A stretch of 64,000 bases of DNA from Paludifilum halophilum (GTDB taxonomy: Bacteria; Bacillota; Bacilli; Thermoactinomycetales; DSM-45169): assembly GCF_002245355.1 (NCBI RefSeq), contig NZ_NOWF01000012.1, forward strand, positions 1-64,000, read 5' to 3'. Made by a program: the position numbers and the translations under genes. How positions within the stretch are numbered: the first letter of the stretch is position 1; every line of letters starts with the position of its first letter. Shown one piece after another: positions 1-8,902 of this stretch. The notes under the pieces are model-generated. The model ran no database searches. It was not told where the DNA came from and saw only the letters and a list, made by a program, of their open reading frames with translations.

Positions 1-648
1 GTATTGGCGTATCTGGCCGTAATGGTGGGTGGGACTGGGTTGTGGGAACAAGTTCGGGTCATTTTTTCTTCGAGGGAAAACATGCAACAATTCATTCAAG
101 GATTCGGACCTTGGGCCCCTGTGGCTTTCTTTTTGATCCAGGTTGTACAAGTCGTGATTTCTCCGATCCCCGGAGGGATTACGGTCGTGGCGGGTGCGAT
201 TCTCTTCGGAACCGTGGCCGGTCTAGGGTTGAGCCTGGTTGGAGCCGTCATCGGTTCGGTGATTGTCTTTTATATGGGGCGCAAATGGGGACGCCCTCTC
301 ATCGCGAAAATAATCGGTAAAAAAATGTTTACGCGGTATATCGGGGTGCTTGACGGAAAGGGGATTTGGCTGTTTGTTATCTTTCTGCTGCCTTTTTTGC
401 CGGATGATGCCGTTTGTGCCCTGGCGGGGATGTCGGCGCTTTCTTTCCGAAGGTTTCTACCGCTGGTGATCGTCGGCCGCTTCCCGAGTATGGCGATGAC
501 CGTCCTGGTAACCAATCATGTGATGGAACATTCCATTGGAGTATGGATTGTAGCCGGGGGAATCATCGTCGTTTTGTCGGGACTGGGGATATGGTACAGG
601 GACCGCCTGGAATCCTGGGTGTTGCGCCGGGCGGGACAAAGGGAATAA
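1..648 (+). CDS. TVP38/TMEM64 (DedA-like, SNARE-associated) membrane protein, 5' end probably outside window
   Basis: The frame is open to the first base, with a TTG at base 4, so the true start probably lies upstream. About 214 residues are visible. The protein is strongly hydrophobic with several membrane segments, a cytoplasmic-type basic loop (MGRKWGRPLIAKIIGKK) and the conserved FLPDDAVCALAG segment typical of the VTT/SNARE-associated domain of TVP38/TMEM64 proteins. Related DedA and VTT proteins act in lipid scrambling or carrier recycling at the plasma membrane; the exact role here is unknown. It faces the next gene tail to tail with only 30 bases between them, and no clear terminator is visible there. 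Confidence 0.75.
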   Translation, partial: VLAYLAVMVGGTGLWEQVRVIFSSRENMQQFIQGFGPWAPVAFFLIQVVQVVISPIPGGITVVAGAILFGTVAGLGLSLVGAVIGSVIVFYMGRKWGRPLIAKIIGKKMFTRYIGVLDGKGIWLFVIFLLPFLPDDAVCALAGMSALSFRRFLPLVIVGRFPSMAMTVLVTNHVMEHSIGVWIVAGGIIVVLSGLGIWYRDRLESWVLRRAGQRE

Positions 649-678
649 CAAGAGGGTTCCCCGACAGCGAATGAAGTG

Positions 679-2343
679 TCACGAGGCCGCGGAATCGGAG
701 GACCGGATGATCTTGAACCGGTTCAACCAGTAACAAATTTTGTCCCCGCGCGGAAGAAGAAGCAGCTCCGACTCACCGATCGTGCGCGTCAGCAGGAGCG
801 AGACGGAATAGATACATATTCCGAACAAGATCATGACCAAGCTGACGCCGGCGGATAACCAGCGGTCATCCGGACCCAAAGGAGCGTAGAGGTTGACCCC
901 GTATAAAGCGGTAAGGAGTACCGCCGCCATGATCCCTGTACAGAGGGCGGGTTTGAGAAAAAGTTTTCGATACTGGATCTCGACCCCAGTGTAACGGGAG
1001 ACGGAGGCGAGGTTGAGTAGACAGACCACGAGATAAGCCGCCACCATCGCCAAGGCGGAACCGGTAATCCCCATCTGCGGAATGAACAGGAGATTGGCTC
1101 CTACCTTCACTGCGGCACCGATGCTTAAATTTCTTACCGGTCGTTTGTTATGTCCGAGGCCTTGTAGGATCCCGGAACTAGTAACGGCTAAAGTGCTGAA
1201 AACGGTGGAGATCGCCAATTCGGTGATCACTAGGGAACTGGTATTTACAACCTGTGCGGACTCATTGTGATACATCATAATCGTGAGCGGTTTGGACAGA
1301 ATCGCCAACCCGATGCTGGACGGAAGGCCGACGATGGCGGTCAGCAGCCAGGACTGAGCCGTTTTACGCCGAACCGCCCGGTGTTCTCCTTTTGTAACAT
1401 GAGCGGTGATGGAGGGGATGAGGGCCAGGGTTAACGCCGATGAAAACGCGGCGATCAAATTGACGAAAGGGGCACCTCGTCCATAAATCCCGAACAGATC
1501 GATGCTGTGGTCCCTGGAATAACCCAGGGCGGCATGCAGCAGACGGGGGACTGTCACCGAGTCGAGCAGGTTGATCAGGGGCAGGACCAGGCTTCCCAAA
1601 GAGATCGGCAGAGCAAAGCGAATCACTCCCCGGGACAAGGCGAAAAAAGGTTCCTGCTCCGCGGCAGTGCGTCGCTCCGATGAAGAGAGCACATGGGCTT
1701 GTCGGTCTCTGCGGAGGAAAACGATCATGATGAAAAATCCGCCGGCCGCCCCGGTTACCGCTCCCGAAGTGGCGCCGGCGGCTATGGCGGCTGTATCGAA
1801 ACCGAGATGAACCATCCAGTAAGTGACACCGACGACGGTCAGGACACGGAGCAATTGTTCCACCACTTGGGACAGTGCCGTAGGTCCCATTCGTTGGTAC
1901 CCTTGGAAGTACCCCCGCAGGGTTGCCATCACCGGCACAATCAACAGGGCGAAGGCCAATACCTGGAGCGAAGCTTGTGTACGAGGGTAACCGAGAATGA
2001 CCCGGGCGATCCATTCCGATCCTCCGTAAAGGATGAAAAAACCGATCCCGCCGCTGACGGATAAGATCAGAGAGGAAACCTGCATGACACGGCGGGCTCC
2101 GGCTGGATTCTCCGCTGACAGCCGTTCGGAGACAAACCGGGAGACGGTGATGGGAACACCGGCCGTAGCGAGCATAAGTAAGATGGAATACAGAGGAAAG
2201 GTCTGCCGGTAAATCCCCATCGCACTGTCTCCGGCGATGTTTTGAAGGGGAAGCCAAAACAGCGTTCCCAACCCTTTGGTAAGAAGGGCCGCACCACTGA
2301 GGATCAATGTCCCTTTGGCGACCCGACCTGTACGATTGGACAC
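679..2343 (-). CDS. MOP-superfamily flippase (SpoVB/MurJ/YabM type)
   Basis: A 554-residue protein with a GTG start and about 14 hydrophobic segments. The N-terminus (KGTLILSGAALLTKGLG) and the YFQGYQRMGPTALSQVVEQ region match the polysaccharide-biosynthesis/MurJ-SpoVB flippase family, which moves undecaprenyl-linked wall precursors across the membrane. Bacillales carry several paralogues (MurJ/YtgP, SpoVB, YabM) and the sequence alone does not say which one this is, so no symbol is given. It is divergent from yicC; the 167-base gap holds the yicC promoter. A 7-bp inverted repeat (GAAAGGA-tgt-TCCTTTC) lies 20-35 bases upstream of its start. Confidence 0.85.
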   Translation of the reverse strand: MSNRTGRVAKGTLILSGAALLTKGLGTLFWLPLQNIAGDSAMGIYRQTFPLYSILLMLATAGVPITVSRFVSERLSAENPAGARRVMQVSSLILSVSGGIGFFILYGGSEWIARVILGYPRTQASLQVLAFALLIVPVMATLRGYFQGYQRMGPTALSQVVEQLLRVLTVVGVTYWMVHLGFDTAAIAAGATSGAVTGAAGGFFIMIVFLRRDRQAHVLSSSERRTAAEQEPFFALSRGVIRFALPISLGSLVLPLINLLDSVTVPRLLHAALGYSRDHSIDLFGIYGRGAPFVNLIAAFSSALTLALIPSITAHVTKGEHRAVRRKTAQSWLLTAIVGLPSSIGLAILSKPLTIMMYHNESAQVVNTSSLVITELAISTVFSTLAVTSSGILQGLGHNKRPVRNLSIGAAVKVGANLLFIPQMGITGSALAMVAAYLVVCLLNLASVSRYTGVEIQYRKLFLKPALCTGIMAAVLLTALYGVNLYAPLGPDDRWLSAGVSLVMILFGICIYSVSLLLTRTIGESELLLLPRGDKICYWLNRFKIIRSSDSAAS

Positions 2344-2475
2344 AGTAGCATCTTCTTTCTGAAAGGATGTTCCTTTCTAGTTTAGCAACCGGGACTTCCC
2401 TTTCATACAGTTGGAGAAAAAAGAATGAAAACCGGTGAAAACTGAAGCCTTAGGACGCTTTCCTGGGGAATCCCC

Positions 2476-2504
2476 TTGTAGCTGGCTCTTAAATCCATTA
2501 AAAT
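2476..2504 (+). promoter_or_regulatory. Candidate SigA promoter of yicC
   Basis: TTGTAG and TAAAAT are separated by exactly 17 bases. The expected transcription start, about 7 bases past the minus-10, falls on the ATG of yicC at 2511, so the message may be leaderless. An 11-base palindrome, GGGGAATCCCC at 2465-2475, abuts the minus-35. The minus-35 matches the consensus at only three of six positions. Confidence 0.4.
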
Positions 2505-2510
2505 GGGAAC

Positions 2511-3404
2511 ATGAAGGAAAAGCAAACAATTCAAAGCATGACGGGCTACGGCCAGGGTGAAAGTTCAATGGACGGAGTCCGCTTTGCTGTGGAGATACGG
2601 TCTGTCAACCATCGCTACCTGGAAGTGATGGTACGGTTGCCTTCCGGTTGGACCTCTTTGGAGGAGTCGGTGAAAAAAACGGTTCGTTCCCACTTTCGGC
2701 GGGGGCGAGTGGACGTATTCATTACGGTGGAAGGAGGAGGGAATACCCGGCGCCGAGCGGTGGTGGACCGTGAAGTGGCCGGTTCAATCGTACAGGCCGC
2801 TCAACAGCTGAAAAAAGAGTATCAGCTGGAGGGGTCGATCTCCATTGGCGATCTGTTGCGGTTGCCGGAGGTGCTCAAGGTGGAGGATCCGAAGTGGGAT
2901 CCGGAAGAGATTCGCGACCCCCTCCTTCGGGCACTGGAGCAAGCTTGCTGTTCCCTGAAAAAGATGCGTTTGCGGGAAGGGGAAACCTTGGCAGCAGACC
3001 TTACGCGACGGGCGGAGAGTCTGAGCGGATACGTGGAGGCGATTCGGGAACGGGCGCCTCTCGTCGCGGAGACCCATCGGGAAAAGTTGCGTCAGCGCCT
3101 GGAAGAATTTCTCGAGCAAACGGAAGTAAACGAGGATCGGCTGTTGGCGGAGGCGGCGCTGTTTGCCGAGCGGGCGGATATTCAGGAAGAGCTGACAAGA
3201 ATAGACAGCCATATCGGCCAGCTGCGGGAAGCGCTTCACCAAGATGAACCCGTAGGGCGACGGTTGGATTTTCTCCTTCAGGAAATGAACCGGGAGGTTA
3301 ACACCATCGGATCCAAGGCGAACGATGCCACCATCACCAACCGAGTGGTCGATTGTAAAAGTGAACTGGAAAAAATGAGAGAACAAGTGCAAAATATCGA
3401 GTAA
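2511..3404 (+). CDS. yicC: YicC/YloC-family endoribonuclease
   Basis: A 297-residue protein with the family hallmark SMTGYG near the N-terminus (residues 10-15), VEIRSVNHRYLE, and the C-terminal DUF1732 block with VGRRLDFLLQEMNREVNTIGSK. YicC proteins are manganese-dependent RNases implicated in mRNA and small-RNA turnover. The ATG at 2511 has no Shine-Dalgarno sequence; a minus-10-like TAAAAT ends 6 bases upstream. In Bacillus the gene (yloC) also heads the remA-gmk-rpoZ cluster, as here. Confidence 0.93.
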   Translation: MKEKQTIQSMTGYGQGESSMDGVRFAVEIRSVNHRYLEVMVRLPSGWTSLEESVKKTVRSHFRRGRVDVFITVEGGGNTRRRAVVDREVAGSIVQAAQQLKKEYQLEGSISIGDLLRLPEVLKVEDPKWDPEEIRDPLLRALEQACCSLKKMRLREGETLAADLTRRAESLSGYVEAIRERAPLVAETHREKLRQRLEEFLEQTEVNEDRLLAEAALFAERADIQEELTRIDSHIGQLREALHQDEPVGRRLDFLLQEMNREVNTIGSKANDATITNRVVDCKSELEKMREQVQNIE

Positions 3405-3429
3405 ACAGGTTATAATGGTTGAAATGGAG

Positions 3430-3616
3430 GCTCAGCCAGCTAGTGCCCCATCGGGTAACCAAGTTGGGAGGGTGGTAGGCCGGCGCAGATCCTTTGCGTT
3501 TTTTTGCAAGAGATCGGAGACGGCCTGCCAGCCCGACCACCCCCAGCAAGGGATCAAATAAATCAAAGTTTCCTGAAGGGGAACTAGACACACGCGGAGC
3601 GAGGAGGGTACTCTCT
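3430..3616 (+). other. Structured leader upstream of remA
   Basis: This non-coding stretch separates yicC from remA. A TATAAT at 3411-3416 could start transcription, though no good minus-35 is visible. Bases 3470-3542 fold into one long interrupted hairpin: GGGTGGT (3470-3476) pairs with ACCACCC (3536-3542), AGGCCG (3477-3482) with CGGCCT (3521-3526), GATC with GATC, and TTGC with GCAA around a U-rich loop. No U-run follows, so it is not a plain terminator. The left arm overlaps repeat copy A (3446-3495). It matches no riboswitch class I can name. Confidence 0.4.
3446..3495 (+). repeat. Dispersed repeat, copy A
   Basis: This segment aligns with the minus strand of 23411-23461 at roughly three quarters identity over about 50 bases. 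The core GGTAACC(A/C)AGTTGGGAG is nearly invariant, and AAGATCC-like sequence closes the block. Both copies are intergenic. See copy B and the matching finding. Confidence 0.5.
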
Positions 3617-3883
3617 TTGAGTATCAAATTAATTAACATCGGTTTCGGCAATATTGTTTCCGCAAACCGAATCGTTTCTATCGTCAGCCCGGATTCGGCT
3701 CCGATTAAGCGGATCATTCAGGAAGCGAGAGATCGCGGGGTCTTGATTGACGCCACCTATGGCAGGCGGACCCGTGCTGTCATCATGACGGACAGCGATC
3801 ATGTCATTCTGTCCGCTGTACAACCGGAAACCGTGGCGCATCGTTTGGCCAGCAAGGATCAATCGGATGATGTGGAAGACTAG
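3617..3883 (+). CDS. remA: RemA, extracellular matrix regulator (DUF370)
   Basis: An 88-residue protein starting at TTG 3617, which follows GAGGAGGG at a spacing of about 9; the longer frame upstream is not supported. The sequence ([15 protein letters not shown], then [13 protein letters not shown], then [12 protein letters not shown]) matches RemA/YlzA, a small ring-forming DNA-binding protein that activates matrix and osmoprotection genes in B. subtilis. The position between yicC and gmk is the Bacillus arrangement. Confidence 0.93.
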   Translation: MSIKLINIGFGNIVSANRIVSIVSPDSAPIKRIIQEARDRGVLIDATYGRRTRAVIMTDSDHVILSAVQPETVAHRLASKDQSDDVED

Positions 3884-4525
<642 letters not shown>

Positions 4526-4732
4526 ATGCTTGATCCATCGATCGACCATCTGATGGCCAAGGCGGACAGCAAGTACACCTTGGTCATTTTGGCGGCGAAG
4601 CGTGCCCGACAACTGCTGGACGGAGCCGCTCCGAATACGGAGTCCCGTTCCAATAAATACGTCGGCGTCGCTCTGGAAGAAATCGCTCAAGATATATTGG
4701 TGCCGCCGGAATCCAACAGGGGTACGAAATAA
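4526..4732 (+). CDS. rpoZ: RNA polymerase omega subunit
   Basis: A 68-residue protein with the omega signatures [20 protein letters not shown] and the [11 protein letters not shown] segment that holds beta-prime. The ATG follows the gmk stop with no gap, with AGGGA just upstream inside gmk. The stop codon lies inside a terminator hairpin. Confidence 0.95.
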   Translation: MLDPSIDHLMAKADSKYTLVILAAKRARQLLDGAAPNTESRSNKYVGVALEEIAQDILVPPESNRGTK

Positions 4733-4758
4733 CAACCTGGCCGGGTTGTTATTTTTTA
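4729..4758 (+). terminator. Intrinsic terminator after rpoZ
   Basis: AATAACAACC (4729-4738) pairs with GGTTGTTATT (4744-4753), followed by a T run. It overlaps the rpoZ stop codon and sits just before the coaBC ribosome site, so it likely sets the ratio between the gmk-rpoZ and coaBC-priA segments. Confidence 0.75.
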
Positions 4759-4776
4759 TCGCGAAGGAGGAACACC

Positions 4777-5976
4777 ATGGAGGGAAAACGGGTTGTGGTC
4801 GGGGTGGCGGGAGGCATCGCTGCTTTTAAGGTGGCGGGTTTCGTCAGTCAATTGGCCCAGCGCGGTGCGGATGTCCGGGTCATCATGACCCGTTCCGCCA
4901 CCCAATTTGTCACCCCGCTCACTTTTCAGACATTGTCCCGCAACCATGTGGCCGTTGATACATTTGACGAAAAGGATCCGTCTGTGGTTTCCCATATCGA
5001 TTTGGCCGACCATGCCGACTTGTTTGTGATCGCTCCCGCCACCGCCAATATTATCGCCAAAATGGCCCACGGGCTCGCAGACGATATGCTGACTACCACG
5101 CTTCTGGCAACACAGGCGCCGGTGATGGTGGCTCCGGCGATGAATGTCCATATGTATCAAAACCCGGTCGTTCAGGAAAACATGGATCGTTTGCGTCAGG
5201 CGGGGTACCGTTTGATCGAACCGGGTTCCGGCCAGTTGGCTTGTGGTTATGTCGGACAGGGAAGGATGGAGGAGCCGGAAAACCTGGCGGCGGCCGTGGA
5301 AGCATTTTTCCGGGAAACACCGGACCTTTCCGGAAAGCGATTTTTGGTAACAGCCGGTCCGACCCGGGAACCGATTGACCCGGTTCGGTATTTAAGCAAC
5401 CGTTCTTCGGGTAAAATGGGATATGCCGTCGCCGAGGCCGCCGCATCCAAAGGGGCGGATGTTCTTCTGGTCAGCGGTCCCACCGAACTCTCCGCTCCTG
5501 CCGGCGTGCGCCGGGTGGAGGTGACAACGGCGGAACAGATGTACCAGACGGTAATCGGGGAGATGGATGAAGCGGATGTCATCGTTAAAACCGCGGCTGT
5601 GGCGGATTATCGTCCGGTAAACCCGGCGGAGTCCAAAATCAAGAAGAACGAAGAGAATATGGTGTTAGAACTGGAGAAGACGACGGATATCGCCGAAGTT
5701 ATCGGCAAAAGGAAAAAGCATCAGTTTTTTGTCGGGTTTGCGGCTGAGACGGATCGGGTGGCCAAGTATGCGCAGGAGAAGCTTTCCCGAAAAAATATGG
5801 ACCTGATTGTGGCTAACGATGTTTCCCGCCCCGGAGCCGGTTTTGACGGGGATACCAATATCGTCACCGTCTGGGATAAAGAGGGGGAAGCGCTCAGTCT
5901 TCCCCAAACTTCCAAGCGGGAAGTGGCCCGTCGGCTGGTTGCTCTGATCGGAGAGCGGTTGCATGGACACCGGTAA
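4777..5976 (+). CDS. coaBC: Bifunctional phosphopantothenoylcysteine decarboxylase/synthase CoaBC
   Basis: A 399-residue protein carrying both steps that turn 4'-phosphopantothenate into 4'-phosphopantetheine for CoA. The N-terminal CoaC half shows SHIDLADHADL with the catalytic His, APAMNVHMY and the Cys flap (QLACGYVGQGRM). The CoaB half starts near residue 187 with GPTREPIDPVRYLSN and carries the KIKKNEE motif. The ATG follows AAGGAGG. It overlaps priA by 14 bases. Confidence 0.96.
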   Translation: MEGKRVVVGVAGGIAAFKVAGFVSQLAQRGADVRVIMTRSATQFVTPLTFQTLSRNHVAVDTFDEKDPSVVSHIDLADHADLFVIAPATANIIAKMAHGLADDMLTTTLLATQAPVMVAPAMNVHMYQNPVVQENMDRLRQAGYRLIEPGSGQLACGYVGQGRMEEPENLAAAVEAFFRETPDLSGKRFLVTAGPTREPIDPVRYLSNRSSGKMGYAVAEAAASKGADVLLVSGPTELSAPAGVRRVEVTTAEQMYQTVIGEMDEADVIVKTAAVADYRPVNPAESKIKKNEENMVLELEKTTDIAEVIGKRKKHQFFVGFAAETDRVAKYAQEKLSRKNMDLIVANDVSRPGAGFDGDTNIVTVWDKEGEALSLPQTSKREVARRLVALIGERLHGHR

Positions 5977-8398
5977 ACGAATCGCCCGGGTCTATGTGGA
6001 TGTTGCTGCTGAAGGAACGGATAAGCCCTTTGATTATCGGGTTCCGGAAGAGATGCGACCGGTGGTGGAAGTGGGCAGTCGGGTGAGGGTGCCCTTCGGA
6101 ACGCGAAAACGGATGGGTTATGTGATCGAATTTGCTGAATCCTCATCCGCTCAAAGGCTTAAAGCCCTTTCCGAGGTGATGGATATCATCCCACCCTTAA
6201 CGCCGGAACTGGTCGAACTGGCTCGATGGATCGCCGAGGTATACCTTTGTCCGGTGATTACGGCTCTGCACGCGATGGTTCCCGCGATGTTAAAAGGGAA
6301 ATACCGCCGGATTCTCCGCTTGGATCCGGGCTTTCGGGAGGAGGGACTCCTTTCGGAAGGGGAAACCCGGTTGGTGAATCAGTTGCGAAAACAGGGAGAG
6401 CTGTCCCTGGAACAAGCCCTGCAACTTCCGGGGGTCAACCGCTCTCTGATCAAAGGACTGATCCTGGAAGGGCGCCTGATCAGCGAAGAGCGGGCCGGGG
6501 ATCGTGTCACCCGAAAGCGGATTACTTGGATCCGCCCGGCTCTGGAAAGGGAGGAGCTGGCCCAAAAGGCGGAGAAGCTGGACGCCCGGGCTAAACGGCA
6601 AAAGGAAGTGCTTCGCCATTTTATCCATGAACCTGAAGAGGTGCCGCTCCCCGCGCTGTTATCCCGATTGGGAGCGGCGCGGTCCACGGTGAAGCGGCTG
6701 GTGGAAAAAGGATGTCTCCAGTGGGAGGAACGGGAGGAATACCGCGACCCTTTCGCCGACAAAACCTTTCAGCCGGCCTCGCCTCTCCCGTTGACTCCGG
6801 AGCAGGAGCAAGCGTTTCAATCGATCGTCACGCCTCTCCAAGCGGGCCGGTATCATCCGGTTCTGCTCCATGGCGTTACAGGGAGCGGTAAGACGGAGGT
6901 TTATCTCCAGGCGATTATGGAAGCGTTAAAAGCGGGAAAGCAAGCGATTGTTCTTGTTCCGGAAATCTCCCTCACACCGCAGATGGTGGAGCGGTTTAAA
7001 GGGCGGTTCGGCGACCGGGTGGCCGTGTTGCACTCTGGTCTTTCCGGCGGAGAGCGATATGACGAATGGCGCAAGATCCGCGCCGGCGGCGTCCAAGTGG
7101 CCGTCGGGGCACGATCCGCCATCTTTGCCCCATTCACCCGTTTGGGTCTGATCATCATCGATGAAGAACATGAAAGCTCCTATAAACAGGAGGAACAACC
7201 CAAGTATCATGCCCGAGAGGTGGCCCGGCAGCGGTGTATCCATCACGGAGCCGTATTGGTGATGGGATCGGCTACACCCGCGGTAGACAGTTATTTCCGG
7301 GCCCGTACCGGAGGATATGAATGGGTCACTCTGATGAACCGGGTGCACGGTCGCCCTTTTCCCCGGGTGGATGTCGTCGATATGAGACAGGAACTAAAAG
7401 AGGGGAACCGTTCCATCTTCAGCCTTCCACTGCGGGAGGCGCTGGCGGATTGTGCCGACCGAGGGGAACAGGCCGTCCTTTTTCTGAACCGGCGGGGGTT
7501 TTCCACCTTCGTTCTGTGCCGGGAATGCGGAGAGGCGGTGGGATGTCCCCACTGCGACATTTCACTCACCTACCATCGAAGCAACCGTACCCTGCGTTGC
7601 CATTATTGCGGCTATACCGAGGGTATGCCGGAGCATTGTCCGTCCTGTGGCAGCTCCCATATCCGCTATTTCGGGACCGGGACACAGCGGGTGGAGGAAG
7701 AATTGGCCCGAAGTCTTCCGGGTTTGCGGGTCATCCGGATGGATGTGGACACAACCCATCAAAAAGGGGCCCATGAACGGTTGCTGTCCGCTTTCGGAGC
7801 GGGAAAGGCGGATGTTTTGCTGGGCACGCAAATGATTGCCAAGGGTTTGGATTTTCCCGGGGTCACCTTGGTCGGCGTGATCGCAGCGGATACGACTCTC
7901 CACTTACCGGATTTCCGGGCGGCGGAACGTACGTTCCAGTTATTGACCCAGGTGAGCGGAAGGGCGGGACGCCATGAAAAATCAGGCCGGGTGGTGATCC
8001 AGACGTATTCCCCGGAGCACTACAGCATCCGGATGGCGGCGGATTATGACACAGAGACTTTTTACCGCCGGGAATGCAAACTGAGAAAAATTCACCGGTA
8101 TCCGCCTTTCTGCGGGATGTTCACCCTGTTATTCAGTCATACGGACCGGGCGGCAGTGATGCGGGCCGGGATGAAAGCGGCGGAGCGGTTAAAACCTTTT
8201 CTTCCTGAAGGGGCGGAGCTTTTGGGTCCGGTACCTGCACCGATTCCCCGCATCAAGGATCGTTTTCGAATTCAATTGATGATCAAACACGATTTGCATA
8301 TCGATGAATGGAACGGCCTGATCGAAGCGTTGCGCCATTTGCGAACCGGGTTGGGTGACCCGGAACTCCGGGTGAGCATCGATCGGGAGGGATTGTAG
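5963..8398 (+). CDS. priA: Primosomal protein N' (PriA helicase)
   Basis: An 811-residue superfamily 2 DNA helicase that restarts stalled replication forks. Visible parts are the N-terminal 3'-DNA binding domain (ARVYVDVAAEGTDKPFDYRVP), Walker A GVTGSGKTEVY, the DEEH box (IIIDEEHESSYKQEE), and the zinc-binding Cys pairs CRECG, CPHC, CHYCG and CPSCG. Its start lies inside coaBC, implying translational coupling. Confidence 0.96.
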   Translation: MDTGKRIARVYVDVAAEGTDKPFDYRVPEEMRPVVEVGSRVRVPFGTRKRMGYVIEFAESSSAQRLKALSEVMDIIPPLTPELVELARWIAEVYLCPVITALHAMVPAMLKGKYRRILRLDPGFREEGLLSEGETRLVNQLRKQGELSLEQALQLPGVNRSLIKGLILEGRLISEERAGDRVTRKRITWIRPALEREELAQKAEKLDARAKRQKEVLRHFIHEPEEVPLPALLSRLGAARSTVKRLVEKGCLQWEEREEYRDPFADKTFQPASPLPLTPEQEQAFQSIVTPLQAGRYHPVLLHGVTGSGKTEVYLQAIMEALKAGKQAIVLVPEISLTPQMVERFKGRFGDRVAVLHSGLSGGERYDEWRKIRAGGVQVAVGARSAIFAPFTRLGLIIIDEEHESSYKQEEQPKYHAREVARQRCIHHGAVLVMGSATPAVDSYFRARTGGYEWVTLMNRVHGRPFPRVDVVDMRQELKEGNRSIFSLPLREALADCADRGEQAVLFLNRRGFSTFVLCRECGEAVGCPHCDISLTYHRSNRTLRCHYCGYTEGMPEHCPSCGSSHIRYFGTGTQRVEEELARSLPGLRVIRMDVDTTHQKGAHERLLSAFGAGKADVLLGTQMIAKGLDFPGVTLVGVIAADTTLHLPDFRAAERTFQLLTQVSGRAGRHEKSGRVVIQTYSPEHYSIRMAADYDTETFYRRECKLRKIHRYPPFCGMFTLLFSHTDRAAVMRAGMKAAERLKPFLPEGAELLGPVPAPIPRIKDRFRIQLMIKHDLHIDEWNGLIEALRHLRTGLGDPELRVSIDREGL

Positions 8399-8425
8399 CC
8401 GGAGTAAAAAAAGGAGGTCGACTCT

Positions 8426-8899
8426 GTGGCGATTCGAAAAATTGTACTCGTTCCGGATCCGATTTTAAAAGAGAAGTCAAAAACCGTAACGAAGTTTAAT
8501 GAACGGCTTCACAAACTGCTGGATGATATGGCGGAAACCATGTATGATGCTCCCGGAGTCGGATTGGCCGCTCCTCAAGTGGGCATCCTGAAACGGGCCA
8601 TCGTCGTCGACGACGGAAACGGCCTCATTGAAGCCATCAATCCGGAGCTGTCGGAATTTGAGGGGGAGGAATTGGATCCGCCGGAGGGTTGTCTCAGTAT
8701 CCCCGGTCTTCTCGGGAGTGTCCGCCGTTCGACAAAAGTCCGGTTAAAGGCGCAGGATCGGTACGGGGAACCCTTCGAACTGGAGGCGAGAGATTATTTG
8801 GCCCGGGTCCTTCAGCATGAGGTGGATCACTTAAACGGTGTCCTGTTTACGGATATTGCCGAACGCATCTTTGAACCGAAAGAGGAAGAGGAGGAGTAA
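8426..8899 (+). CDS. def: Peptide deformylase
   Basis: A 157-residue metalloenzyme that removes the formyl group from nascent proteins. All three motifs are present: GVGLAAPQVG, EGCLSIPG (metal Cys) and QHEVDHLNG (metal His pair and catalytic Glu). The GTG start follows AAGGAGG. It lies 3 bases before fmt, which makes the matching formylated initiator. Confidence 0.96.
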   Translation: MAIRKIVLVPDPILKEKSKTVTKFNERLHKLLDDMAETMYDAPGVGLAAPQVGILKRAIVVDDGNGLIEAINPELSEFEGEELDPPEGCLSIPGLLGSVRRSTKVRLKAQDRYGEPFELEARDYLARVLQHEVDHLNGVLFTDIAERIFEPKEEEEE

Positions 8900-8902
8900 T
8901 CC

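Noticed and set aside
2361-2377. Inverted repeat GAAAGGA-tgt-TCCTTTC upstream of the minus-strand flippase gene
   Set aside because: Only seven pairs, no promoter elements placed around it and no second copy seen; too little to call an operator.
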